From: an uncultured Roseburia sp. | GTDB taxonomy: Bacteria > Bacillota > Clostridia > Lachnospirales > Lachnospiraceae | NCBI GenBank assembly: GCA_947644305.1 | Contig: CANRYS010000024.1 | Location: 1 to 43,639, forward strand | Direction: 5' to 3' | Length of the DNA: 43,639 nucleotides | In this document: one piece after another, positions 15,000 through 23,513 of the stretch | How the letters are laid out: the number at the start of each line of letters is the position of its first letter | Numbering within the stretch: position 1 is the first letter of the stretch | Translations under genes and position numbers: made by a program | The notes under the pieces: generated by a model | Databases searched by the model: none | Told to the model about the DNA's origin: nothing | The model's input: only the letters and a program-made list of their open reading frames with translations

Positions 15000-17093
15000 G
15001 TGAGAATCAAAGAAGGACAGATTTTTAATCTGATGGACACAAATGGTCGAAGGAACGATGTGATACATGCACTTCAGGGATATTTAACAATCCTTGAAGA
15101 TATTCATAACAATAAAAAAATGCGATGGGCTTCCATACCAGACAGTTTCGCGCAGTACGAATTTTATCGTCAGGCGATCGAACTTTCTCCAGAAGTTTTT
15201 GTTAAACATGATCCTTATGATAAACTTAGGGAAGAAATAAAAAAGATTCCAGATTTTAATGAGGCTGTCGAAACGCTGGATCTGGGGTGGATTCAACGCA
15301 ATTATATGTCCCATCTGAAACTGGTTGGTCAGTTTGATCTGGGCATTGAGGACCGGGCAAGACATTATACCAACAATCTGGTTAAATTAGGCTTTGCCGA
15401 TGATGAACGGGATATTTCTCCTGTGGGAAAGCTGTTACTTGATCCCAAAAAAATAAAAAAAGATGGACTTGAAAAGCTGCTCCCTGTCGATGGTGTTAAT
15501 ATCGTTTATTTACGCCAGTTGTTAAAGCTCCGGCTGTTTGATTCTGACGGTGAGAGATTTTATTCTCCTTTCAACCTGGCGATTTTTGTATTATTAAAAA
15601 GAACACGATTGACCGAAAATCAGTTTTCGGAGTTGGTTCAGGGCTTAAATCCCTATTCTGATTTTACAAACATAGAAGACTATGTGGTGAATTACCGAGA
15701 GGGGGATATTGTATCGGATATAGAAATTGATATACCTGAAGAGTTAAAAACCCAGGAGAAAATATCGGAGACGGTGTTCCGCAAATTCTATAAGAACAGA
15801 AAAAGTAAAATGGCTGTGGATGTCTATTGGGAATTTTATAATCGGTTGTGGAATTATATCCATGAAGAAAAAAACTCTGAAAAATTGGATGAAATATTAG
15901 CTTTTTATGAAGAAAACAGAGCTATGCTGAATAAGGCTTTTGGCAGGTTCGATGGTCAGCATCCAGAGCTCCTTACATTACATACCAATGAATATTTATA
16001 CACTCAGTTTTCATTATCTAAGATTCTGGATCAGATCAGAGAATATTCGGATACAACCAAGAGAATATTTAAAGCTACTGGGATTATTAGTTTTCATAAT
16101 GGCTTCGTTGAATTGGCATACCGGGAACTATGTTCCTGTATTTTCGATGTAGAGTTTATCCGAGGCCACATCGCAGGAAATTTATCGAAAGAGACTCATT
16201 CCGGCTATCGCAATTATAGAGAGTATGAAGGTGGTTTATACAGCTATTATTGTGAAGTGGTCTCTTTATCTGAAATCTTAAAATATACGAGTAAGGAAAT
16301 CGCACAGATTGAGGATCATATTCGGGGGGAATTTCCAGATACATCCATGGAGGAAATTCCTTCCATTCTGGCAGATAAGCGAAAAAGGGAATTTGCGCTT
16401 TTTCTGGAGAAATCCTATCCGGCAGAGAGGGTCAAGGAGATTCTTCGGTTGTTTGCGGACAGGTCCCATGACAGGCAGATCAAAGAGATGGTAAGCCAGG
16501 AGGCTTCTGTACCTACAATCTATGAGTATATCGTTGGAATCGCCTGGTACTATTTCTCAGGAAAACGGATCGATTTACTTGGGAGTTACAATTTGACCTT
16601 GTCGGCGGATTTTGAACCCTTAGTCCATGCAGGAGGCGGGCAGGGGGACATCGTTATTTATGAAGAAGATAAGGTTGTGATGCTTGAGGCAACTCTTATG
16701 AATGCAAATAGTCAGAAACGCGGGGAATGGGAACCTGTTCTAAGGCACTCTATTAATTTGAAGGTGGAGGAAGAGACGGCAAAAACAGGCAGGCAAGTCA
16801 CATCATTTTTTATTGCGGATCGCTTTGACTATAATACAATTAATATTTGGAAGGCCATTGCGGCAGTTCCACTACAGTCCACTGTGGAGAGGGATAAATT
16901 TACAGATAACGTTGTCATTATGCCGGTTCGCAGCGAAGAATTATGTTCTTTGATGGATCAACACAGGGAATATGATGGGATGATTGCCAGGGTTCACGAG
17001 CTATTTGAAGTAGATAAAGTTAGTTTTGATATCAACTGGAGAGACAAGTTTATGAAAAAGGTAATAGATGACAGAGCAGGAGGATTGTGCTAA
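15000..17093 (+). CDS. AlwI/BspD6I-like type IIS restriction endonuclease (possible nickase)
   Basis: A 697-residue protein. The N-terminal two-thirds are probably DNA-recognition winged-helix domains (for example GRRNDVIHALQGYL, then NYMSHLKLVGQFD). The C-terminal nuclease core is QGDIVIYEEDKVVMLEAT followed by GEWEPVLRH. D550, E563, E576 and H583 have the 13-13-7 spacing I recall for the catalytic D, E, E and H of Nt.BspD6I/Nt.BstNBI in the AlwI family. Start is GTG at 15000, with AGGAGG 7 bases upstream. Relatives recognise GGATC- or GAGTC-like asymmetric sites and cut to one side. Some nick one strand unless they dimerise or have a small subunit; no small-subunit gene is seen here. Confidence 0.8.
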   Translation: MRIKEGQIFNLMDTNGRRNDVIHALQGYLTILEDIHNNKKMRWASIPDSFAQYEFYRQAIELSPEVFVKHDPYDKLREEIKKIPDFNEAVETLDLGWIQRNYMSHLKLVGQFDLGIEDRARHYTNNLVKLGFADDERDISPVGKLLLDPKKIKKDGLEKLLPVDGVNIVYLRQLLKLRLFDSDGERFYSPFNLAIFVLLKRTRLTENQFSELVQGLNPYSDFTNIEDYVVNYREGDIVSDIEIDIPEELKTQEKISETVFRKFYKNRKSKMAVDVYWEFYNRLWNYIHEEKNSEKLDEILAFYEENRAMLNKAFGRFDGQHPELLTLHTNEYLYTQFSLSKILDQIREYSDTTKRIFKATGIISFHNGFVELAYRELCSCIFDVEFIRGHIAGNLSKETHSGYRNYREYEGGLYSYYCEVVSLSEILKYTSKEIAQIEDHIRGEFPDTSMEEIPSILADKRKREFALFLEKSYPAERVKEILRLFADRSHDRQIKEMVSQEASVPTIYEYIVGIAWYYFSGKRIDLLGSYNLTLSADFEPLVHAGGGQGDIVIYEEDKVVMLEATLMNANSQKRGEWEPVLRHSINLKVEEETAKTGRQVTSFFIADRFDYNTINIWKAIAAVPLQSTVERDKFTDNVVIMPVRSEELCSLMDQHREYDGMIARVHELFEVDKVSFDINWRDKFMKKVIDDRAGGLC

Positions 17094-17198
17094 AATAGAA
17101 TTATGATGTTATCCTGGCAAAATTGCAAGCCGGAGGAAGGATTCTAATTCGCGTCGGCGGGCTAAGCCGGGGAAGGAAAGGAATGGAGGTCTTATTTT

Positions 17199-18062
17199 AT
17201 GGCAGAAAAGAGTAAAAAGTATGTATATGCGTGGGAAGATTATGAAGATGGCAAAAAGAATGCAAAGACTATGGCGGAAGAGATTCTGGCAGATCCGCAG
17301 CTGCCGCAACTAGAAGAGATCATCATTGGATGCTGGGGTGAATCCTGGGAAAACAGCGCTCAATCCATCATCGACAGCATTGTGGCTAATAAGGAAAAAT
17401 TCACAGGGATTAAGAGTTTGTTTGTGGGGGATATGGATTATGAAGAGTGTGAGGTGTCCTGGATCGAGCAGGCAGATTATTCCACACTCTGGGAGGCGCT
17501 TCCGGGATTGGAAATATTGACGATCAAGGGAGGAACAAATCTGAGTCTTGGAAAGGTCTGTCATCCGAAGTTAAAGCGCCTGGAGATCATCTGCGGCGGC
17601 CTTCCCAAAGAGGTGCTGGCCAGCATCGCAGAGGCAGAATTGCCGGAATTGGAAGAGCTGGCGCTGTATCTTGGTGTGGATGACTATGGCTTTGACGGTG
17701 GTCTGGAGGATGTAAAAAATATGTTGGAAAAGTCACATTTTCCAAAACTTCGTTCTCTCGGCATTATGGACAGCGAGATTCAGGATGAGGTGGCAGAGGT
17801 AGTCTGCGATAGCAAATATATGAAACAGATTGATAAGTTGGATCTTTCTAAGGGTACATTGACGGATCAGGGCGGTGAGGTCCTGTTAAAGACGCTGCCT
17901 GACTATGATAATATCAAAGAGGTGAATCTGGAATTTCACTACATGTCGGATGATATGGTGAAGAAACTGGAGCGGTTATCTGCCGAGGTAGATGTAAGCG
18001 ACCCGCAGGAGGACGATGAGTACGACGGAGAGATCTACCGCTATCCGATGCTCACCGAATAA
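17199..18062 (+). CDS. STM4015-family leucine-rich-repeat-like protein
   Basis: A 287-residue soluble protein with LRR-like repeats: LEEIIIGCWG, IKSLFVGDM, LEILTIKGG, LKRLEIICGG, LEELALYLG, LRSLGIMD, IDKLDLS and IKEVNLEFHY. It matches the STM4015-type protein of the Salmonella STM4011-STM4015 cluster. The function is unknown. LRR proteins usually bind other proteins, so it may hold a substrate or partner enzyme. TGGAGG lies about 10 bases before the ATG. It is the first of the five family genes here, with the ATP-grasp gene 2 bases after its stop. A possible extended -10 promoter (TGCTAAAAT near 17090) lies 100 bases upstream. Confidence 0.85.
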   Translation: MAEKSKKYVYAWEDYEDGKKNAKTMAEEILADPQLPQLEEIIIGCWGESWENSAQSIIDSIVANKEKFTGIKSLFVGDMDYEECEVSWIEQADYSTLWEALPGLEILTIKGGTNLSLGKVCHPKLKRLEIICGGLPKEVLASIAEAELPELEELALYLGVDDYGFDGGLEDVKNMLEKSHFPKLRSLGIMDSEIQDEVAEVVCDSKYMKQIDKLDLSKGTLTDQGGEVLLKTLPDYDNIKEVNLEFHYMSDDMVKKLERLSAEVDVSDPQEDDEYDGEIYRYPMLTE

Positions 18063-18064
18063 AT

Positions 18065-19078
18065 TTGGTGAAATCTATGGGTATGGTATTGGTCGGAGAA
18101 CCGGAGACAAGACGGACGGAATATTTTCTTCGTGCCGCTGGAGAATTACATAAGCCGGTCCAATTTGTGGACTGGCAGACAGCAGGGGGGATGGAGTTTC
18201 ACGGGGATGTGGTGAAGCTAGATCCTCCCTCCTATAAGAGCAGCGATCTCTTTCAGATGAAGGATCATCTGACGTCATTTCATCGGCAGATGAAGCAGTT
18301 GGAGAAAGCGGGGGGCATTTTTTTGAACCCTCCCTGTGAGATCCTTCGTCTGCTGGATAAAAGGCAGTGTAAGGAAATATTGATGGAAAACCAGGTTCCA
18401 GTCACAGAAATGCTGGAGTACAAAATTGAAAATACTGAACAGCTTATAGAAGCCATGAAGCGTCACAGAATTTATTCCGTATTTATTAAACCTGTTTATA
18501 GTTCCGGCGCCGCGGGAGTTACCGCATTTCGTCTGGCACCAGGACAGGGCAGGATGATGGCATATACCTCCTGCGTTCTCCAAAGGGAGGAGCTGGTGAA
18601 TACAAAGAAGCTCCGGCGCATGGAGAATGCTCCAGAGATCTGCCGGCTGCTGGATGCGGTGTTGTCTCTGGGAGCGGTGGTGGAGCGCTGGCACCCCAAA
18701 GCTTCCTTTGGAGGAAAAAGTTATGATCTCCGGGTGGTCTGGCAGTTCGGAAGATGCGAATTTGTGGTGGCAAGATCTTCTTCTGGTCCGGTGACAAACC
18801 TTCATCTGAACAATTCTCCACTGGCATTTTCTGACTTGGCACTTTCAGAAAAAGTGATCTTTGAGATCAATTCAGTATGCGAAAAAGCCATATCGTGTTT
18901 CCCGGAGCTGAGGATGGCTGGGATCGATGTACTTCTGGAACGGGGGTCTTTGAAACCAAAGATTATCGAGATGAATGGCCAGGGGGACCTGATGTATCAG
19001 GATATTTTTCATGAGAACCGGATCTACAGGCGGCAGGTGGAATGGATGGCACAAAGGGAAGCTGACGGAGACAGGTGA
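18065..19078 (+). CDS. STM4014-family ATP-grasp protein
   Basis: A 337-residue protein with ATP-grasp features. Examples are SVFIKPVYSSGAAGVTAFR (about 145-165, the nucleotide-binding Lys and loop), SYDLRVVWQFGRCEFVVARS (about 220-240) and AGIDVLLERGSLKPKIIEMN (about 290-310, the Mg-binding Asn). Such enzymes join a carboxylate to an amine, thiol or amino acid through an acyl phosphate. The start is uncertain. TTG at 18065 is directly followed by GTG at 18068 and later ATGs, none with a clear ribosome site, so coupling to the LRR gene 2 bases upstream is likely. The product and substrate of this family are unknown. Confidence 0.8.
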   Translation: MVKSMGMVLVGEPETRRTEYFLRAAGELHKPVQFVDWQTAGGMEFHGDVVKLDPPSYKSSDLFQMKDHLTSFHRQMKQLEKAGGIFLNPPCEILRLLDKRQCKEILMENQVPVTEMLEYKIENTEQLIEAMKRHRIYSVFIKPVYSSGAAGVTAFRLAPGQGRMMAYTSCVLQREELVNTKKLRRMENAPEICRLLDAVLSLGAVVERWHPKASFGGKSYDLRVVWQFGRCEFVVARSSSGPVTNLHLNNSPLAFSDLALSEKVIFEINSVCEKAISCFPELRMAGIDVLLERGSLKPKIIEMNGQGDLMYQDIFHENRIYRRQVEWMAQREADGDR

Positions 19079-19232
19079 GCAGAGTTCAAAGAAATGGAGA
19101 AAGTATAAGAAAAGAGCCAATTATTGCGGAAGAGGTTATGGAACGTTGGTGAAAGGAAATTTCTTAGGAAACTGAAATTTCCTGTTATGTTGTATATGGG
19201 ATATATAGGGGGGAAAAAAATGATGTTGGTAA

Positions 19233-19424
19233 GTCAAATGTGTTAAAGGAAAACAATTTATCCAAATTAAATTGACATTTGTTAGAGGAAAGCAATATGA
19301 AAAGACATTGCCTGAAATGTTTGTGATTTCAAAAAATGGAATCGTGATAGAACTTTCCGTAGATAATTCTAATTTTAGACCTTTATTTGAACAAGTGATG
19401 CAAATATTAGAGGAAATAGCTTAA
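19233..19424 (+). pseudogene. Short open-frame remnant of unknown protein
   Basis: The frame is open from 19233 to the TAA at 19422-19424 (63 codons). It reads protein-like toward the end: TFVRGKQYEKTLPEMFVISK, then NGIVIELSVDNSNFRPLFEQ, then VMQILEEIA. There is no ATG until the 29th codon and no ribosome site; a TTG at 19272 is possible. I read it as the 3' end of a gene whose front has been lost. I do not recognise the family. Confidence 0.3.
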
Positions 19425-19477
19425 GAATTGAAGTATTGTAATATGAACTAATTGAAGTTTTTGAGCATTAAAAGCTC

Positions 19478-19506
19478 TTGTCAACTACACAGGCACATAT
19501 TATAAT
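19478..19506 (+). promoter_or_regulatory. Promoter of the Rpn-family gene
   Basis: TTGTCA at 19478-19483, a 17-base spacer and TATAAT at 19501-19506. The Rpn gene starts 28 bases later. Because the STM4013-4011 genes follow with no visible terminator, this promoter may also drive them. Confidence 0.75.
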
Positions 19507-19533
19507 AAAGGTAAAGAAAAAGGGAGTATTTTT

Positions 19534-20322
19534 ATGGAGAAAGCTTTTGAAGAGTTGCAAATAAAGGATGATTTCATGTTTAGCGTTATCATGAGAAATC
19601 CAAGGTTTTGCAAGCCTTTTTTGGAACGGATACTCGGCTTTAAGATATCCCGTATTGAATATCCTAAGTCACAGGAAACGATAGATATTTCCGCGGATGC
19701 GAAAAGCGTACGTTTGGATATCTATGTGGAGGATGGAAAAGAAGTCGTTTATAATATTGAAATGCAGACAACAGAGAATAGAAATCTTCCCAAAAGAACA
19801 AGATATTATCAAGGAATGATAGACTTGAATATCTTGGAAAAAGGGGATAATTACAAAGATTTGAAACGAAGTTTTATTATTTTTGTATGTACATTTGATT
19901 TGTTTGGAGAAGGAAGACACATTTATACTTTTGAAAACCGTTGTATTCAAAATTCAGAGTTAGGTCTTGGAGATGATACAACAAAAATTATATTAAATAC
20001 AAAAGGCACAATGGATGATGTCACCCTAGAAGTAAAAAAGCTGCTCGATTTTATTGACGGCAAGGAACCAGAAGATGATTTTACCAGAAAGTTAGATGCG
20101 GCAGTGCAGTCTGTCAGAAAGAATGAGAAATGGAGGTTGGATTATATGACTTTGCAGATGAATTATCAGGAAAAATATGAGCAGGGTGTAGAACAGGAAA
20201 AAAGACAATCTGCATTGAGGATGATAGAAGCAGGGAAGTTGTCCTCAGAGGAGATTGCGCTGTATTCTGGACTTACTTTGGAGCAGGTGCTTAAACTGGA
20301 AAAAGAATTTCTGCCAGCATAA
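19534..20322 (+). CDS. Rpn family recombination-promoting nuclease / putative transposase
   Basis: A 262-residue protein of the PD-(D/E)XK nuclease family transposase group. KDDFMFSVIMRNPRFCKPFL opens the domain. VRLDIYVEDGKEVVYNIEMQ holds the catalytic D62 and the E76-M-Q78 pair. TRYYQGMIDLNILEKG follows. The C-terminus (MIEAGKLSSEEIALYSGLTL) is the small helical tail often seen in the family. Rpn proteins act as endonucleases in RecA-independent recombination and some are linked to phage defence. GGGAG lies 7 bases before the ATG. It splits the STM4014 and STM4013 genes, which are adjacent in the reference Salmonella cluster. Confidence 0.9.
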   Translation: MEKAFEELQIKDDFMFSVIMRNPRFCKPFLERILGFKISRIEYPKSQETIDISADAKSVRLDIYVEDGKEVVYNIEMQTTENRNLPKRTRYYQGMIDLNILEKGDNYKDLKRSFIIFVCTFDLFGEGRHIYTFENRCIQNSELGLGDDTTKIILNTKGTMDDVTLEVKKLLDFIDGKEPEDDFTRKLDAAVQSVRKNEKWRLDYMTLQMNYQEKYEQGVEQEKRQSALRMIEAGKLSSEEIALYSGLTLEQVLKLEKEFLPA

Positions 20323-20368
20323 TGTTTGCTGATGCCCCCCCAAAAAATTATATTTTCAAATCATATAG

Positions 20369-21175
20369 ATGAAACGAGTTATGAATATGAATGAGATCGT
20401 GGGAGCGTACAATATTTTATTTGTCTGTATTGACTCCCTTCGCTATGATGTGGCAGAGAAAGAACAGGATCGGGGAGGTACTCCCGTTCTGAACCGGTAT
20501 GGCAGATGGCGCCGATGTGAAGCGCCGGGAAATTTTACCTACCCATCCCATCAGGCCATGTTTGCCGGTTTTCTTCCGATGGATGTTGGAATTAAAAATA
20601 TGAAACAGAGGGAAAAACTGTTTTTTTCCGAGGATATTGGGATGGGGAGAAAGGCGCCGGAGGAGGCGTTTTGTTTTCGTGGAGCCACTTTTGTAGAGGG
20701 GCTGGAAAAGGAAGGCTATGAGACTTTTTGCATCGGGGGCTTGAGTTTTTTTGACCAGCGGACGGACATTGGAAAGGTGATGCCTTCGTATTTTATGCAC
20801 AGCTTCTGGCATCCATCCTTTGGACCGAAGGTCAGGGAATCTACAAAAAACCAGATCGATCTCGCAGAAAAAAAGATAAGCGGAGTGCTTGAGGAACGGC
20901 TAATGATGATGTATATCAACATTTCAGCCATCCATTATCCCAATAATTTTTATGTCGAGGGCGCCAAAAAAGACAGCGTAGAAAGCCATGGAGCGGCGCT
21001 GCGCTATGTCGATACACAGTTGGAACGACTATTTCAAGCTTTCCATAAAAAAGGGGATACTTTTGTGATCTGCTGTTCAGATCACGGAACTTGTTATGGA
21101 GAGGACGGGTATCTGTATCATGGTTTTAACCATCCCATCGTCAATACGGTTCCCTATAAACATTTTATTTTGTGA
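20369..21175 (+). CDS. STM4013/SEN3800-family alkaline-phosphatase-type hydrolase
   Basis: A 268-residue protein of the alkaline phosphatase/sulfatase superfamily. The metal-binding FVCIDSLRYD is at about residue 18. The nucleophile region GNFTYPSHQAMFAG (about 54) has a Thr where sulfatases carry the modified Cys/Ser, so phosphatase, phosphodiesterase or transferase chemistry is more likely than sulfatase. SDHGTCYGEDG (D238, H239) gives the second metal site. No signal peptide, so cytosolic. The ATG at 20369 has no clear ribosome site, perhaps because the Rpn gene now lies where STM4014 coupling would have been. The radical SAM gene follows 87 bases later at its preferred start. Confidence 0.85.
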   Translation: MKRVMNMNEIVGAYNILFVCIDSLRYDVAEKEQDRGGTPVLNRYGRWRRCEAPGNFTYPSHQAMFAGFLPMDVGIKNMKQREKLFFSEDIGMGRKAPEEAFCFRGATFVEGLEKEGYETFCIGGLSFFDQRTDIGKVMPSYFMHSFWHPSFGPKVRESTKNQIDLAEKKISGVLEERLMMMYINISAIHYPNNFYVEGAKKDSVESHGAALRYVDTQLERLFQAFHKKGDTFVICCSDHGTCYGEDGYLYHGFNHPIVNTVPYKHFIL

Positions 21176-21262
21176 TACCAGGGTCAAAATATTGCTCATG
21201 CTTGCATGGAAAGGCATTTGAACTTGGGAATCGCAAAATATGAGAAAGCTAGGAGAAAACAC

Positions 21263-22570
21263 ATGGATAATCCTTATGTTCAATACATGTACAGTTATCC
21301 CCACAAGACAGCCTATGGCCCGATGTCGGGAATCTGTCTGGAAGATTACATACAAAGGCTGGCAGGAGCTCAGAACAGCCTTTATTTTCATATTCCTTTT
21401 TGTCAGAGTAAATGTGGTTACTGTAATTTGTTCTCTGTGACAGGGCAGTCCGATGAGTTTATGTCTGCCTATGTAGCCGCCATGGAAAGGCAGGCGGAGC
21501 AGTTGAGGACTATTCTTCCAGAGGGGGCAGATTTTTCAGATCTGACACTGGGTGGCGGGACGCCACTGCTGCTTTCAGAAAAACAGCTTCGAAGGGTTTT
21601 TTCCATCGCCAGGGACCGGATGGGGTTTAAGGGAAAATCGGTTATTGTGGAAACATCCCCGGCTCAGACGACGGAGGAAAAGGCGGCACCTTTGAAGGAA
21701 AATGGCGTTACCCGGGTAAGTATGGGGGTGCAGAGCTTTTATGATGAGGAATTGCGGGCGCTGAACCGGAGACACCGGGCAGAGCAGGTACACCGGGCAG
21801 CCCATATCCTGAAAAAGAGTAATTTCCCCTGTATCAATCTGGATCTCATCTATGGTATTCCGGGACAGACGGTGGAAAGATTGCTGGACTCCGCAGAGCA
21901 GGCGGTGGCATATGAGCCAGAGGAAATGTTTGTGTATCCGTTGTATATAAAAAAAGGTACATTTCTGGCGCAGAAGGTGATGGTTCATCCAGAGAACCTT
22001 TATAAGATGTATCAGGAGCTGAGGGATTTTCTGAAAGCGAGAGGATATAAGCAGCTTTCCATGCGTCGGTTTGTAAAAGATCCCAATCCCCTGACCCTGA
22101 ATCAAAGAAGTTGTGGATTTGAGAACACCATATCCATCGGCTGTGGCGGACGCAGTTATATTGAAAATTTGCATTTTTCTACGCCCTTTGCCGTGGGGCA
22201 GAGGGGATGTGTGGATATTCTACAACAGTATATGGAGAAGAAAGATTTTCTGGAGGTCACTCATGGATATCTTCTCTCAGAAGAAGAGATGCGAAGACGC
22301 TATGTAATAAAGAATATTTTATTCTGCTGCGGCATCGATAAAGAAGAGTACCGAAGCCGGTTTAGCAGCGAGCCAGAACGGGATTATCCGTTGCTGACAG
22401 AGTGGATTCAGAGCGGTATGGCGGTGGCAGATTCTGCGAAGATCTGTCTTACGGAGAGAGGGATCTCTTTGTCCGATTTTCTTGGACCGAAACTGATCTC
22501 AGAGGAGGTCAGGGAAAAAATGGAGGAGGGCGTGAAATGGTCCGTCAGATCTATTACCGAGGAAGTTTGA
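21263..22570 (+). CDS. STM4012-family radical SAM protein
   Basis: A 435-residue radical SAM enzyme related to HemN/HemW. IPFCQSKCGYCNLFS holds C47, C51 and C54, the CxxxCxxC that binds the 4Fe-4S cluster. TLGGGTPLLLS, VIVETSPAQ, GVTRVSMGVQSF and LDLIYGIPGQT are the successive AdoMet-binding strands of the HemW-like barrel. I chose the ATG at 21263 because AGGAG lies 8 bases upstream and the product then begins DNPYVQYMYSYPHKTAYGP, the conserved STM4012 N-terminus. A longer frame from 21206 has no ribosome site. It probably makes a carbon-centred radical on an unknown substrate with the STM4011 partner, which overlaps its end by 34 bases. Confidence 0.88.
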   Translation: MDNPYVQYMYSYPHKTAYGPMSGICLEDYIQRLAGAQNSLYFHIPFCQSKCGYCNLFSVTGQSDEFMSAYVAAMERQAEQLRTILPEGADFSDLTLGGGTPLLLSEKQLRRVFSIARDRMGFKGKSVIVETSPAQTTEEKAAPLKENGVTRVSMGVQSFYDEELRALNRRHRAEQVHRAAHILKKSNFPCINLDLIYGIPGQTVERLLDSAEQAVAYEPEEMFVYPLYIKKGTFLAQKVMVHPENLYKMYQELRDFLKARGYKQLSMRRFVKDPNPLTLNQRSCGFENTISIGCGGRSYIENLHFSTPFAVGQRGCVDILQQYMEKKDFLEVTHGYLLSEEEMRRRYVIKNILFCCGIDKEEYRSRFSSEPERDYPLLTEWIQSGMAVADSAKICLTERGISLSDFLGPKLISEEVREKMEEGVKWSVRSITEEV

Positions 22571-23403
22571 GATTTTGCAATTATTCCTGCAGTTATTGTC
22601 CATTCTCCAAAGAAAGGGAGAGTCGTCGGCAGCTACAAGAGGATGAGAGGGAGCTGTTCCGGTTTGTGGAGGAGATCGGACAGAAGAAATTCCGGGGCGC
22701 CATTCAGATCGTCCCCTACGGAGAAGCGCTGATCCACCGATATTATTGGAGGGCGCTGGCGAAACTCAGCCAACTGCCACAGATCGATGCAGTGGGAGCC
22801 CAGAGTAATTTCAGCTTTTCCTTGGAAACAATGTTGGGAGAATTTGAAAAAGCTGGGGGAGAGAGAGAGAAGCTTCGGCTTTGGGGAACCTTCCATCCAG
22901 AGATGGTGTCGGAGCAGGATTTTTTGGAGGTATGCCACCAGCTAAGAGATGCCGGGATCTTGTTCTGTGTCGGCGCCGTAGGGGTACCGGAAAACTTGCC
23001 CTGGCTGCAGAGGATAAGAAAGGAACTGGACTCGGCGGTGTATTTCTGGGTCAATAAGATGGACGGGCTGGGAAGGAAATACAGCCGGGAGGAGATCCAG
23101 GCGTTTTCTGCCCTGGATCCATTTTTTTCACTGGAACTTCGCCATTATAAGGCGGATGCAGCCCACTGTGGGAGTGCTCTGTTTTGTAATGGGAAGGGAG
23201 AGGTGTACGCCTGTAACCGCTGCCGCCGCAAATCAGCAAATTTGTATGGAGATCCGGAGGAAGTATTGTGGCACAGTTCAGAAAATGACCGCATATGTGA
23301 CAGAAGGGAGTGTGACTGCTATATCTCATACTGCAACCGGGATGATCTGGAGGAAATGGCTTCTTTTGGTCCGTATCCGGCATTTCGGATCCCTATATCT
23401 TAG
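22537..23403 (+). CDS. STM4011-family radical SAM protein
   Basis: A 288-residue radical SAM protein. FCNYSCSYCPFS near the start holds C14, C18 and C21 of the CxxxCxxC motif. The C-terminal third is Cys-rich (CNGKGEVYACNRCRRK, then CDRRECDCYISYC), suggesting an auxiliary iron-sulfur cluster like that of SPASM-type enzymes. The ATG at 22537 follows GGAGGAGGG and overlaps the STM4012 gene end by 34 bases, so translation is coupled. The upstream extension to 22402 merely reads through the STM4012 gene in another frame. It is the last gene of the cluster, followed by a new promoter for the BcgI-like genes. Chemistry and substrate are unknown. Confidence 0.87.
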   Translation: MVRQIYYRGSLRFCNYSCSYCPFSKERESRRQLQEDERELFRFVEEIGQKKFRGAIQIVPYGEALIHRYYWRALAKLSQLPQIDAVGAQSNFSFSLETMLGEFEKAGGEREKLRLWGTFHPEMVSEQDFLEVCHQLRDAGILFCVGAVGVPENLPWLQRIRKELDSAVYFWVNKMDGLGRKYSREEIQAFSALDPFFSLELRHYKADAAHCGSALFCNGKGEVYACNRCRRKSANLYGDPEEVLWHSSENDRICDRRECDCYISYCNRDDLEEMASFGPYPAFRIPIS

Positions 23404-23455
23404 TTTTATCAAATATAACAGGACAGTACATTAGAAAATATTCCATGAAAAGAAC

Positions 23456-23484
23456 TTGTGTTCTGTATGGGTTTATGTTAGACT
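23456..23484 (+). promoter_or_regulatory. Promoter of the BcgI-like restriction-modification genes
   Basis: TTGTGT at 23456-23461, a 17-base spacer ending TGT, and TAGACT at 23479-23484. The coding start at 23514 is 30 bases after the -10. Confidence 0.55.
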
Positions 23485-23513
23485 ATCTATAGACTGATTA
23501 TGGAGGGATTGAA

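Larger units (their letters stand above)
19079..19533 (+). other. Intergenic scar splitting the STM4011-4015 cluster
   Basis: This 455-base AT-rich gap sits where the cluster genes are otherwise tightly packed. It holds a perfect 9-bp inverted repeat (GGAAATTTC 19155-19163, GAAATTTCC 19174-19182) without a T-run, a short open-frame remnant (19233-19424) and the promoter of the Rpn gene (19478-19506). With the Rpn gene that follows, it looks like inserted DNA rather than original cluster sequence. Confidence 0.5.

Noticed and set aside
22402-22536. Upstream extension of the STM4011 gene
   Set aside because: It reads the STM4012 gene in another frame; the ATG at 22537 has a strong ribosome site and conserved N-terminus.
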